This document shows, piece by piece, positions 45,103 to 57,339 of a stretch of 64,000 bases of DNA. The stretch spans positions 106,931,488-106,995,487 of the forward strand of contig CM060984.1 of NCBI GenBank assembly GCA_030765065.1, written 5' to 3'. The DNA is from Deroplatys truncata. Its lineage: Eukaryota > Arthropoda > Insecta > Mantodea > Mantidae. The notes under the pieces are model-generated. The model saw only the letters and a list, made by a program, of their open reading frames with translations. It was not told the DNA's origin and made no database searches. The position numbers and the translations under genes were made by a program. Position 1 is the first letter of the stretch. Every line of letters starts with the position of its first letter.

Positions 45103-45999
45103 TGAGTTGTATTATATTTCAACTGTTGGGGAGCTGAACTTGTAGTTGCAACCGCACGTATAGTAAACAGATTCCGGTAGCCTTCGCCCCAAGTGTACTT
45201 TCAGGTGGCCTTTGCCCCAAGTTTAAAAAATATTATTAACTTTGTAATTTGACGTTTCTTTAAATATTATATATTTATGTTTGCCTCGGCTGTGTCAGTA
45301 TTATTATTAGAGACACCTTTCTCTTAGCAGGGTTGTGATGCGACTAAGAATGTAGGCTTACACAGATTATAATTTTACTCCACTCCTTTTATTAATGATT
45401 GATACGATTTAAATAACACTTCACTGATATAAAGAGCTGTGAGATTCTTGTTATTAATTAATTACACTTTTTAACACGTAAACTTATTTTTCATCTCATA
45501 CGAATACTTATTAAACTTCTAGAAGACACTTTTTGCGTCTGGTTAGTAACGCTGTCTGCAGGTAGCTGAATTCTATATTTGTAAAGTTTTCTCCTTTTCA
45601 GTTTCTGATTGGCTAATCCTACTCCAATAGAATACCTTCATTTAAGTAAACCTTTTTTCTGGTTCTTGATTGGCTATTTTATAAACTGTCGTTAAAATTA
45701 TATTATTGTTGCTCCAATACTGACTAGTAGCATAATTAAACTTTCTTACTCATTATTGCCTCAAGGTTACCTCATTGTTAGCAGCTCTTAACCTATTATT
45801 CTCACAGCTTCTACATTATTAAATTACGTAATACATTCACATAACATTATTACACATGGATACAATATAAGCATATGCAATGACTGCTACATACATTTTA
45901 CAAATTATTACATACACATATTGTTTTAAGGCGGGCTGTTATTGAATTTATATTATATAATTAGACCGAAATTATTTAAGTGTTAAAAATACTGCCTCA
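45103..45999 (-). mobile_element. LTR2 solo-LTR-like unit, copy 2
   Basis: 897 bp, inverted relative to copy 1. It reads TGAGTTGTATTATA at its low end and ACTGCCTCA at 45999. Flanking pentamers ttgaa (before) and ttgta (after) could be a 5-bp target duplication with one mismatch. CCAAT motifs and the cgcagccgaggcaaac-type block are conserved. Confidence 0.75.
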
Positions 46000-46460
46000 T
46001 TGTAAGAATATGAAAGCTCAAAATATACAAGCAAAACTTTCTCATGTATGATATTACTCTCCTAACTTCACACTATCGTATTTCACTCCATACTTTACCC
46101 TTGATTTACTTGCAAAAGCAACGCAACAACTGTGGATCCTGCTACTTTAATATCTGAAAGGATACTTGCTTTAGAATCGCCCATTATACAGAACGAATTA
46201 TCCCACTTTTCTTAATTGTATCTATAGCACACTATTATCATTATAAACAAATTAATGATATTTAGTTCTTTTGAGTTCTAAAGGAACTTTACTATGATAA
46301 CAGAACAATATTAACTAGGCTTTGGTTTACAGTTAATCACAAAATATCACAATGTTTATTGAATGATGATACTGCTATTTATAAATCAACAAATGCGTCA
46401 TGATCTCGGATAAGATAAGCAGCCAGCACATAATGGTCGCGGATAAAATATTGTATGCAA
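46000..46460. other. Unassigned AT-rich sequence
   Basis: No feature supported. Confidence 0.5.
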
Positions 46461-46567
46461 CTAGTGCGTGGAGCATAATTACCGCTCTCATGTAATTACA
46501 GAACTCGACTTACGCCTCGTTCTGAAAAAAAAATGTTTCAGCGGTAATTATACTCATATCCCACTAG
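46461..46567. mobile_element. Short foldback element with ~26-bp inverted ends
   Basis: The left arm ctagtgcgtggagcataatt (continuing accgct, 46461-46486) pairs imperfectly with the right arm gcggtaattatactcatatc (continuing ccactag, 46541-46567). The interior is about 55 bp. It could be a tiny MITE or the tip of an older element. Only one copy is in the window. Confidence 0.5.
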
Positions 46568-47040
46568 CTGAATAAATAATATTAGATATATTAGGTCACC
46601 TTAAACTTAAATATTATACGTTAAACTCATTCATTTCTTGTTGAATATCACCAAAAACTTCATTTCTACAATTACTGTTTATATCGACACTGTTTTATAA
46701 TATGCATTTGCTTGAGTTTTGTTCTCTTGTTTTATTTGTTCGTGTTGTATATAGACATACGCTGTAATTTATAATTACGCTGTAATATCTACCTACTGTA
46801 ATTGTTTTGATGGTAGTAGCGGGGAACATAAGCTTCAATGACCTCAGTGTTAATAAATTAATAATGGCAGGCTTTTAAATGATATTACCTCCTCGCTTGT
46901 GACCAGGAATAGTCTAAAATTAAAGGGTTTTGATAATGCATTCCATGTTGATGGGCTCATTATTATGGAATATTTGTGCCATATGTATACGAGGAAGAGA
47001 AATGTGTGATGTGTAGTTTTGTACGTTATTAATTTTATAA
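46568..47040. other. Unassigned AT-rich sequence
   Basis: No feature, apart from a short direct repeat acgctgtaat occurring twice at about 46759-46786. Confidence 0.5.
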
Positions 47041-48318
47041 TACGAGGTGTGATCAGAAACTAACTTGTAAAGCCTGCAGTGAAACGTTTACATTTTATGT
47101 CATGTAACCAATACAGTCAAATGACAGTACACACATTAGGTTATTTTTAGACATAGTCTCCATATCAGTTTAGGCATTTGTCGCTTCGTTGGATGAGTTT
47201 TGAATATTCCCTTCTGGTAAAAATCCTGTCCTTGCATGTTCAGCCACGTTGTCGAGAACTGCCTCTGAAGCGAACCGTCGGCCTCTATGTGCTCCTTCAA
47301 GTGAGGAAAAACGTGAAAGTGCTTGGAGCGAGATCCGAGCTGTACGGAGGGTGGTCGATGATGTTCCAGCGAAACTGTTTCAACATAGTGCTCGTCTTCT
47401 GGGCTGTAAGAGGTCGCGCGTTGTCATGGAGGAAGATGACGCCCTCGGTCAGAAGTCCTGGCCTATTCCCCCTGATTGCTTCGCGTAATTGTATCAAGGT
47501 CTCTAGTATCGGTCAGCGGTCACTGTGTGCCCTCTGTCCTAAAACTCCATGAGTATGACACCCGCGCTATCCCAAAACACTGTGGGCATCTTTGTCTTTG
47601 GAGAGGAGCGGTTTTTCCACTCCACTGAGGACCGCTTACTGCAGGGGGTGTAATGGTGGAATTATGTTTCGTCATCCGTGACAAAGTGGTGAAAAAAACT
47701 GTTCCCTTCTGTGGAGAACCTTTCCAAAAGTTGAAGACTTGCCCCCATGCACGTCTCCTTGTGTTGGTTGGACAGATTGCGTGGAACCCATTGGGAACAA
47801 ACTTTCCGGTACTGCAGAATATTGTGAACAATGTGATGAATGCTTCCGAACGACATTCCCAATTCTACCGGCATATGACGTAAAGTGATCCTTCTGTTGT
47901 CCTGAATCAGCGCCCCCATGCGAGCAAATCTGTTGATGCTGTACTGGGTCGGCTACTGCGATAATCGTCGGTGACGTTTTCTCTACCGGCCGCAAACTTT
48001 CGGCACCATTCTGTAACATACTGACGAGCCTTAAAGTCTGTACGTAAATCTCTACCAGCTGCCGTGAATTTCAGCCGCGATTACATGTTTCGCCCATAGA
48101 AATCAAATAAACAAATGGATTTATTCCAAAGACCAGTTTTCCAAATGAGTCGCCATTTGAGTTTAGCTACAACCAGCGCAGTAGGTGAAGGGTGGCTGAA
48201 ACTCTACACAGTTACCAACCGTGTATATTAGAATTACCGGACACTACTAATTTCTCTAAAACGGGCGAAACTCCAGGATAATCGGCCACGTAACCTTAGT
48301 TTCCGACCAACCTTCGTA
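47041..48318 (-). mobile_element. Second mariner element, full length, inactive
   Basis: 1278 bp including TA at both outer edges. The left end reads TACGAGGTGTGATCAGAAAC; the right end, reverse-complemented from 48318, reads TACGAAGGTTGGTCGGAAAC. Transposase on the minus strand. Its terminal repeats differ from those of the 10.4 kb mariner, so it is a different family. Confidence 0.85.
47270..48090 (-). pseudogene. Mariner transposase pseudogene, third catalytic Asp lost
   Basis: On the minus strand the middle part reads LIQDNRRITLRHMPVELGMS with GSIHHIVHNIL and CSQWVPRNLSNQHKE at 47750-47915. This is the end of the DNA-binding region and the linker. FVTDDET near 47662-47685 holds the first Asp, and a stop replaces the Trp expected next. 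FLHDNARPLTAQK carries the second Asp, codon at 47423-47425. At exactly 35 codons further, 47318-47320, the family motif LAPSD reads LAPST, so the third acid is Thr. The helix-turn-helix start upstream of 47930 is only recognisable in scattered frames. Several stops and shifts confirm that it is inactive. The family is mariner, but not the irritans-like type at 10.5 kb. Confidence 0.85.
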
Positions 48319-48928
48319 GATGTTTTAGTATAGTGGTAATGTGTTTTTAGTCATTTTCAATAAAAGCACGCTTTAGATAAATATATTATAAGTTGTATGT
48401 ATTATTTTAGATGTATCCTAGAGTTATTAAAATAGCGATTAATTGATTCCAATCCTACTAGTTTCCCATTTAAGGTAATACATTTAAACATTTTCAATCA
48501 GTGTGTTCTCATATACCATTTCTAGTTTAAAAGTACCACTTTTGTTTTACTTTTCCTGTAAAGTTTTATTTGCTGGGCAGAATACGGTTTGAATTGACAC
48601 TGTAAAGTCTAATGATGTGCAACATTTTGAGTGTTTTAGGCCTCAACGGAGTACACAATATTGGCAGAACTAAATGGTTGTGCATTTTAGCCTCATTTTT
48701 TATGCATGTAGACTGGGAAAACTGAATACGTCACGGTTTAAAAACTGTGAAGCCAAATATGTAAAGACGCAAAGTGGATCACTGGGTGCAGTAATAATCT
48801 ACATAGGATTACCATCGAGGATGCGTATGCGTGTTTTAAAACACCCTCGAACCTCCGGCCAGGGGGAAGAGGTGAACACATTTCCTCCCTACTAGCGATG
48901 AAACTCATTGAACTACATTTTGCAGTTG
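48319..48928. other. Unassigned sequence
   Basis: AT-rich, more balanced from about 48770 to 48900. The 73-codon frame at 48674-48895 is not recognised. Confidence 0.5.
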
Positions 48929-49907
48929 AGGGCCCATTCACAATGAAATGCAAGACTTTTCATTCATGTTATTTGATGGAAGCATTCACATAGTCACGCA
49001 ACGCAAGAGTTTGCAAACTCCAAACTTTATGTTTGCATTGCGTGCATAGAAGAAGAATTCTGCATTTCTTTCTCTTTGCATTGCCTGCTGTTCAACAACA
49101 GACGATCGCGATGCGAAACTTTAGCCACCTAATATACATGCATGTACTCTTCCATTAGGTCGTGGCACACTAAATTATGGGTCAACTACTCTCATTTGTT
49201 TCAAGAGGTTATGGTAGTCTCCTTACCGAATCCTCTTTAATTTAGTGGATGAACCCGGCATCTGCGCCTACATTTCTTGGGTCACAAATCACAAGGCGCA
49301 AAAGGATAATGAACATTGCATTAATATAACTTGTGCAGCTGTATCATCACACATATAACTTGCTGCAGTTTCCGGACATTATTCCGTATGCAGGCAGGAG
49401 GTATGAAACTTTAAGAAACGTAAGGAATCGGGGTCCTTTAATACACAGAGTTGATTGTGTAGTATCCTGGGCTCTTAAATTGTGTTGGAGTTGTTGCTTT
49501 ATCGAAAATATTAGGCCCTTCTTGGCGACCGCTTAGCTTTTGTGGAAATTATAAAAATATTGCGAACGTGATGAAAAAATATAGCTAACGGAATGTCGCG
49601 AAGCAAGGAAAATGTAGCTAAACTGGAACGCCCTATCGTCGCTCCGCGGCAGCTCCACTCCTCTCTTTCTAAAAACATCCCTCGGATACGCGTTGAGGCT
49701 GAGGGTCCTCGATGTTATAATGTTGCAGCAAAATGCCAACGACATCAACGCTAACATGATGCAAGTGTGTGTGTTACATGCTGATAGCAAAAGTGCTCAC
49801 TACCCACATACAGAATGATGGCCCAGTCTCCATAGTACTTGCACAACTACTTTCAATGTTTTGGTCAAACAGTTGTGATGTCACTAACGCTACGGGCGGT
49901 TGTGGGC

Positions 49908-49954
<47 letters not shown>

Positions 49955-50170
49955 AACATTGAAAGAACTTTCTTATTTGGTTTTGTTGGTTACATTATTC
50001 AATCTGAAACTTACGGTGCACTCGGAACATTTCCGCAATTAGTTCAAGGATCTAAAAGCCCGTTTAAACTTCTTGGGTTACGCCCACGGCTGCATTGTGA
50101 ATGGTGTTTTCTCCCGCGTGCGCTTGTGCTGGATTACGTTAGCGCTTACATTTCCTTGTGAATGTAGCCT
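48929..50170. mobile_element. Non-autonomous TIR element, PIF/Harbinger-like ends
   Basis: The left end reads GGGCCCATTCACAATGAAAT (48930-48949). The right end, reverse-complemented, reads AGGCTACATTCACAAGGAAA (50151-50170) and continues TGTAAG against TGCAAG. The shared core CATTCACAA-GAAATG-AAG resembles PIF/Harbinger MITE ends. It is about 1.24 kb, has no transposase, and includes a TA microsatellite. The 3-bp target duplication is not clear. Confidence 0.5.
49909..49949. repeat. (TA)n microsatellite
   Basis: Pure TA tract of about 40 bp inside the TIR element at 48929-50170. Confidence 0.95.
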
Positions 50171-50329
50171 GAAAGGTATTAAAATCTGTAATAAATCAAA
50201 GAATGCATAAAGCCCATGTCGTATTGCACACACGTAGAGGAAGCAGAGACAGGTGAGCTCTAAAAGAATAGAAAATGCTATGTTACATTTGCATGATTTT
50301 CTCCAAACTCTATTATTTATTAGTGCGTA

Positions 50330-51086
50330 TGCTAACTACTCTTACGAAAGCTTATTTTTCTATCTACTTCATTAAAATCGAGATAAAACTTTGGAGGAAT
50401 AGCTACGTTACACATTTCATTATAGATACAAAGGGAACGGTGATAGTAAAATGTTTAAGAACTCGACGCAATGTGCTAGCCTTAAAATCCCATACTCTTT
50501 CCATGAATCGTAAAAAACAACTGAAAATCGACAGCACTTGAAAAGAATGACAAAGTGTTGAAAAGTTGGAATCATTAATAATAGATATTTCTGAAATGGC
50601 GTACGATACAATAAAAGGTATTTGAAACAAAATGTGTTTTTCAAAGAGATCTACTTTTTTGTGTAGTACTCCTACCTTTTCATCTATCGCTTAACGTTTG
50701 TCTATTCCTAAAATTCAAGAAATACATTTTATTTGTAATGTACATGTTTCAATTTATGGTACTTTAATCAAAACCGTCAGTCATTTTTGGGAAAATCAGA
50801 AATTTCTGAAATTGTTCTATGTAAACGGTGGGGAAACTTTCTTGAAAATCTTCATGTCGAATCCTTGGAAGATACTGAATTTAAGTTTGGTATTTATACG
50901 ACTTTTTCTTTTTGAGTTATGCTGTTCACAGACACAGACACACACACAAAGGCCCTTTTCTAAAACTGCTTTATTTGGATTCAGGGCGCCCCAAAACATG
51001 TATTTCCAGGAAATCTCGATATCAAATTTATGAGGCGAATGCAATTCCTTCTCTATCACCCATATATCCTATAGAGAAAGTAAAAA
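50330..51086 (-). mobile_element. R1 copy o
   Basis: Minus-oriented. The 3' end is lost beyond cttacgaaagcttattttt, and the middle is slightly deleted. The proximal end is tatagagaaagtaaaaag at 51070-51087. The microsatellite is reduced to acacagacacacacac. Confidence 0.85.
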
Positions 51087-51189
51087 GCAACTAATATTGT
51101 TGCCACAGTCACGCGATTACGTCAGTATATAAAAATTATTCGTGGTTACGGCATTAGAAAGAGGAGAAGATTTTAGCAGTTAAGCACAA

Positions 51190-51500
51190 AGTCACCTATT
51201 GTGCTCTTGGAAAACTCCAGGAGTAAGGAATGAAGCGAAGGACAGAGGGTGACATATGTAGAGCTGCAGACTCGGATACAGGCGTGGTCTCTAACGTTTC
51301 CAGATATTGCATCTTGACTCCGGCGGGAACCCCACCCTTACATCTTTCAACGGAGGCATCTCTCTGAGGAGCCGTGACACCCCGAACACAAAGCAAACTC
51401 GCCATACACCTCGCCCGCCGTCCACTCGCCTTTTTCTTCGACCCTGGAATATACGAAAATGAAATGACGGGAAATTGGAGACATAAACATGAGCTAGCAA
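51190..51500. mobile_element. Possible SINE-D-related body
   Basis: Weak similarity to the SINE-D body (caggagtaaggaatg; gtttccagatattgcatc against gtttccagataatgacatcc). No tRNA-like head is visible. Its GC-rich composition matches SINE-D. Confidence 0.3.
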
Positions 51501-51960
51501 CACAGCCGCGCCCTAAACCCAGGGGGGAGAACCCCCGAGGATTTTTCCATTAGGACGCTACCTATTTTATATTTGGCATCCCCTGCTTTTGCAGGGACGG
51601 AGGATACTCCACTTACGAGCGTCAACCCTAGAGGGGTAGACTACCGAACACCTCAATGGGGAGCGACGGTATTTAACCACTGTCTCTCAGCTCTCCGGGT
51701 TGTTGCCGGAGGACATTGAGGTGTCTCGCAACCTCGCCTGGGTTTGTTCAGGCGTACCCAATCGCCCATGGGTATTGGAATCACTGTTCCGCCGAGTCCA
51801 ACCCAATCCGAACAACTCCCTTCAGGGAGCGGCTCAGATGTTTGGTTCAGTAGTACCAGAGTACAAGGGATCCGTAGCGCCCACACTATGGCAGCTGAAA
51901 GTGTCGGAACCCCCTTCATACAGGAAATTATAGTGTCCCCTCCTCTCTGTTTAGTGCATG
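51501..51960. other. GC-rich unit of unknown origin
   Basis: GC-rich, with frames on both strands (85-100 codons) that carry no motif I know. Short internal symmetrical pieces occur (ctttcagctgccatag type at about 51885-51905). It is probably the body of an unrecognised repeat. Confidence 0.35.
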
Positions 51961-53324
51961 CAAATTACCTTAAATATCCGCAAGAAATGATTTCAACACG
52001 CATTTGTTGTAGGTGTACGCAGCTGAAAGAGCAATCAACTGTTTAGTAACTGTTTAAAAATTAAGTTGATATTATGCACTATTTCCTGGAATGCGTGATA
52101 AAAACAGAACGTATACTCTAACGCATACTAGCAAATATTTTGAATAGATCTTATCATTTGACACGTACTTATTTTTAATGCCAGGTAAGTTTTGCCTTTA
52201 GTAAGTTTTTCTTTTATGCTTACCTGTGTATGAAACTTGTTTGCAATAAAGCGGATACACAGGTATTTAGAGGAGTTGAAATATTTTTCAACCATTTCTA
52301 AAAGGCGGTTTGGCCGTAATATGAGGATTATACACTTGCCTTAATAAACATATGTTAACTTGTTCACTCAAAAAAAAAGAACATTTTAGGCTCAAGGATG
52401 CCTTTAATCAGCAATTGACAGAAATTAGACAATTTGTTGTATAACGCAGGCAATGGATTTTAGGGAGATGCGCGGTACAACAGATAAAAAGCTAACGAAA
52501 AAGAGCAGTTAAACGAAATAAACAAGAAAGAAAATAAAAAGAAGATACAAAACTTACATAAAAGTTGAGCATACGACAGAGGCTTCGAATGACATTAACT
52601 TTGGATTGGAAAAGTTTTGCTAAAATTTTATCAGCATCTCTCGGAATAAACCGGTGTTTCATAACCTAAAACTTAAGGTTGGAATAACTTCCAATTGCTT
52701 CATACATTATGAATTGTATTTGTAGCTGACGTTTTGTAACACACAATACTGAAACTCGATCAATGTCATATGTAGAAACGGACTTAGCTTGTTTACATCG
52801 TAGTAATTATGAATAGATGTACAAATACACATAGTCTAAAAATGCACCAATATAGGCATTTTGGAGTATGGAGATTATGCTCTCTGAATGAGAGGATAAA
52901 AATCATGCTCGATTAAACGTAATATGCAATAAAATGATTCAAATTTGCCAGATTTTCATTCAGGGTTTATATTATATTTCTATTTATTTGCATTAAAATA
53001 TTTAATTATGTTTATGTGTACTGATTCTGTATTTAGAAGACTCAATAAATATTCTCAGAACAGGTTTTCAAAATAAAGGCAAAATATGAAGGCAATAGTA
53101 ATTCCCAAATATTACAAAACCCACGAAAACACAAAATATAATAAATTGAATTTCAACAAACTTGTCAAAACTCTAATAAAAGAAATATTACATAGATATT
53201 ACTTATATTCTATAAAAACAGCTGATTTTTCGTCTTCACTGGTGGTTCTAAACCTGGTGAAAATCTGAATGCCGAATGAATATACTAAGAATTGTTCTGG
53301 TATATATTTGTTGAAAGTTATTTC
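51961..53324. other. Unassigned AT-rich sequence
   Basis: No feature supported, apart from a 9-bp A run near 52371. Confidence 0.5.
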
Positions 53325-53745
53325 TTTTCTTACGAAAGCTAATTTTACAATCTACTTCAATAAAATCGAAATAAACCTTTGGAGAAATAGCTACATTACA
53401 CATTTCATTATAGATACAAAGGGAAGGTGACAGTTAAAACTTTAAGAACTGGACGCTTTGTCCTGGCCTTAAAATCCCATACTCTCCATGAATCACAAGA
53501 AACAACTGAAAATCGACAGCACTTGAAAAGAATGACAAAGTGTTGTAAATATGGAACCATTAATAATAGATATCTCGGAAATGGTTTATGTAAAATAAAA
53601 GGTATTTGAAACAAATTGTGTGTTTTAAAGAGATTTACTTTTTTGTGTAATACCTTTTTGTCTATCGCTTAACGTTTACCAATTATACAAGATTATACAA
53701 AATTCCTTCATAGGCTATTCCTAGAAAATTCAAGAAATACATTAC
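53325..53745 (-). mobile_element. R1 copy p, distal fragment
   Basis: Minus-oriented distal part of R1: ttacgaaagctaattttac, attacacatttcattatag, then back to ctatcgcttaacgtttacca and ttcaagaaatacatta. There it stops abruptly. It closely resembles the same part of copy o (shared acagcacttgaaaagaatg). Confidence 0.8.
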
Positions 53746-54648
53746 TGCCTTCGATGTAGCAGTAGAAGAAATCCGAACTGCTTTACAGTGGTTGATAACA
53801 CACCAAACAAATTCATGAAGTTGTTATTTTGTCTTACTGAAAGGCTGCGTACGGTCTACAAAGACTCCCGTAAAGCTGTACAATGCCAAATTTTATTTTA
53901 GCCGTTCAAAATAAATAAGATACACTGTATTAGAAGGAAACGAACAACACTTGCAAAGAAGGGGACCAGAATACTACATCATCTGACAAGGAAACTTCCT
54001 ACTATTACATAAAAATGTTAATAAAACGCTCAATAAGAACTAAAGTAATCAAATGATTCCTAGACATGCAGATATTAGAAGCAATGAGATGACAGATGTA
54101 CACACAGGTCTTAATTTCGTTGGGACCAGGTTTTTTGTGGCGTGTCTCCTAGACGTATCAGGTATGGGATAACTCAATTAACAAGTAGAGCTCATCTTGA
54201 ATTTTTGAATACAATGGAATAACTCAATTAACAAGTAGAGCTCATCTTGAATTTTGGAATACACAAACTATTGCCATGCAAGCCCATGGCTTAATTTCAG
54301 AAAGAAAGTCTGGAAACATAGCACTATTGCAAGTGCAGAAGGAATGCAACGTCTAATACAGAACCTTCCTGTGGACGCGTGGCCGGCCTAACGAGAATTT
54401 TCTCGGTACAGAAAGCACGCCGTTTGCCGGTGAGACCGGATATTCATAGTCCCTTAAATTCAAGCGCTTAGATTTCTAGTTCCAATTATAACTACAATAA
54501 CCACATACCTTCATCATAAAAGATGTTGAAAGTTGTGTCTTCACACATTTCCTACACATTTCCTACACCTATGAAAAAATGCTGTATTAACACTCTTCAA
54601 TAATTCTTCATGGCCATGTAAATAAAACTATGCTTCGTCCATAAAAAA
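53746..54648. other. Unassigned sequence
   Basis: No recognised element. Contains the tandem duplication at 54168-54267. Confidence 0.5.
54168..54267 (+). repeat. 50-bp tandem duplication
   Basis: Two adjacent copies, period exactly 50 (aactcaatta begins at 54171 and 54221), with very few differences between them. A recent local duplication. Confidence 0.95.
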
Positions 54649-55488
54649 GATTCTGATGTGTTACACTCACATGACACAAACTCTAGCACAAGCTATTTTT
54701 ACAAACGCTTATTCTCAATCTACTCCATGTAAATTGAAATAAACATTTGCAGAAACTATCTTAATGCTAATTTTTTTGTAGGTGCAAGGGGAATATGGTA
54801 CATTTTAAGCGCTAGTCAAATCTTTTAAGAGCTGGTTGCTTGTGGAGCATTCCATTCTCTTTGCATGTCCAGGGAAAAAAACGAATAACAAATTCCCACT
54901 TAAGAAAAATTATAAGTATTGCAAATTCAAACAAATAACAAGGAATGTCTCAGAAATGGTTCACTCTCTAAAAGAATGTTGTGTGTTTAAACGAGATCTA
55001 TATTTTTTGTGTAGAAAAAGTTTTGTCTATCCCTTACAATTTACTGGTTAAGCAAACGCCGTTCAAAATGAAAAGGACTTTTGGGGACATTCCCAGAAAA
55101 TTCAAGATATACATTACATTTGTGATAAAAATTTCTTAAATATATGATACTTTAATCAAAATCTTTAGAGCCATTTTTGAGAAAATCAAAATGTTCGAAA
55201 CATTTTCCATGTAAAGAGTCGTCTGGAGTGGGGGAATTTTCTTGAAAATCTTCGTGTCGCATCTTTGAAAGATACTGAACCTAAATACCAAGTTTGGTAT
55301 TTATCCGATTTTTCATTTTTGAGTTATTCTATTCACACAGAAGACATACACATGGTCCTTTTTCTAAAAATGATTTTTTTTGATTCAGGGGCCTCAAAAC
55401 ATGTATTTCAAGTGAAATCTCGGTATCAAATTGTTTAGTGGAATGCAATACCCACATCCCCTACTTACATACGTAGCAGAAAAAGTAA
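54649..55488 (-). mobile_element. R1 copy q
   Basis: Minus-oriented, nearly full length. It begins ATTCTGATGTGTTACACTC then acatgac, but the closing terminal repeat is altered (acacaaactctagc). The proximal end is decayed to acgtagcagaaaaagtaatt. The microsatellite is lost (acacagaagacatacacatgg). Confidence 0.85.
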
Positions 55489-56376
55489 TTAAACGCGGTT
55501 CAATAGAGTGACTATAACATTATCCAGCACCCCATTGCAGAAATTAACTCTACTCGTATTATGACATGGTTGCAATTTCTGAACTACAGCTTTATTCTAA
55601 GAAATTTAATTTTTGAAAGTTTAATGGTATTCTAAGCCGAGGTTTGCGAAATTCGTGTTTCCTGTGCAAGCTTTCTTAGAGATTTCTTTGGACTTCGTTG
55701 TAGCTCTCTCCTATGTCATCGAGAGGTTTTCCTCTATAGGAACACGGCGATTTACTTTCGGTTTCTTATCAAGATTAGATTCGGTTTCCCCTAAATATAC
55801 TCACAAGATTACGGACTATCTCTCTATAAGGATAACAAATGGCAGGGAATCTGTCTATAAATCGGCGTCTCATTTCTCTGCAAGAGTTTGTTGTCACATG
55901 GGAATCATAAATGAAGATTGTGTGCGCTAAAGTATACACTTTTTGGTATTATAACAACACCAACACACTATAACACTGAAATACATGGTGTTACAACTTT
56001 TTAACCTCTGTACAAGCTCAGACTTTGCGTCAGCTGATTATTCGGATCAGGAAAGAAGGGAAAGCGTAAGTGAAACAGACCGGTTAGAAGCAACGTAGTA
56101 CAGAGCAACAAGCATCGCACTAATACGGCCGCGCGTCCTAACGAAGGATCTGCACTTTAACGATAACCAAACTCTTTGCAGTGCAAGAAAAGCCAGAAAG
56201 AACGGGGGTGAAACCAAGTTAAATAACTCAAACTTACGAAGAAGGCAATTTCTGTTTCATTGTTTACCAATATATCCCAGAAATTACATCTATACCATGA
56301 AAATTTCCCGTAAAGCATGTAGCGGTTGAAGAAGTAGGTTTGTTGCTACTACGTATAGAAAGCCGATTTGAAGTAG
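55489..56376. other. Unassigned sequence
   Basis: Contains a 91-codon plus-strand frame (55655-55930) without a recognised motif, and a balanced patch at 56030-56220. Nothing else can be supported. Confidence 0.45.
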
Positions 56377-57261
56377 GAGTTGTATTGTAGTTCAAATGTT
56401 GGGGAGCCGAACTTGAAGTAGTTGCAACCGCACGTATGGTAAAGAGTTTCCGGTAGCCTTCGCCCCAAATGTACTTTCCGGTGGCCTTTGCCCCAAAAAA
56501 ATGTTTAAAAAGACGTTAACTTTGTAATTTTTACTGTTTCTTTAAGTATTATATATTTATGTTTGCCTCGGCTGCGTCAGTATTTATTTTTTAGAGACTG
56601 AATGTCGTAGCAGGGAGTGGTGCGAACGAAGAATGTAGACTTACACAGATTATAATTTTACTTAACTCCTTTTATTAATGCTTGACCTGATTTAAATAAC
56701 ACTTCACTGATATAGAGAGAGAGCTGTGAGATTTTGTTTATTAATTACTTGCATTTTTTAACACTTAAACTACTTTCGTCTCACACTGAATACGTATTGA
56801 ATTTCTCGAGGACGCATCATGCGTCCGGTTAGAAACGCTGTCTACAAGCAACTAACTTCTGAATTTGTAAATTTTGCTCCATTTTAGTTTCTGATTGGCT
56901 TATCCTAGTCCAATAGTATACCTTCATTTAACTAAAGCTTTTTCTGGTTGTTGATTGGCTATTTTATAAGCTGTCACAAAAATTACATTATTGTTTTCCA
57001 AGAATGACTAGTAGCATTATTAAAGTACCTCATTGTTACCTGATTGTTAGCAACTTTTAACCTATTATTCTCACAGTTCCTACATTATTAAATTACGTAA
57101 TACATTCACATAACATTATTACACATGTATACAATAATATAAACATATACAATGACTGTAATACACACTTTTTATATACATTGCTTTAAGGTGGGCTGTT
57201 ATTGAATTTATATATTATATAATTAGACTGAAATCATTTAAGTGTTAAAAATACTGCCTCA
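56377..57261 (-). mobile_element. LTR2 solo-LTR-like unit, copy 3
   Basis: About 885 bp, same orientation as copy 2. The low end is ggagttgtattgtag, the high end atactgcctca. The conserved CCAAT motifs appear as tgattggct, and the block gcctcggctgcgtcag is present. The outer TG is replaced by GG. Confidence 0.75.
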
Positions 57262-57297
57262 CGGTTCCTCCTTAATAGGATCCCACTGCGTTGTTGT

Positions 57298-57338
<41 letters not shown>
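57298..57338 (+). repeat. (GAT)n microsatellite
   Basis: About 13 TGA/GAT trinucleotide units, 37 bp beyond LTR2 copy 3. Confidence 0.95.
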
Positions 57339-57339
57339 G

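Noticed and set aside
55655..55930. 91-codon frame as a gene
   Set aside because: No known motif, no neighbouring exon-like evidence; kept only as unassigned.
45103..57261. LTR2 copies 2 and 3, in the same orientation ~11 kb apart, as the two LTRs of one full retrotransposon
   Set aside because: The interval holds a mariner, a TIR element, several R1 copies and no gag-pol relic, and no primer-binding site adjoins either unit. They are independent solo-type units.
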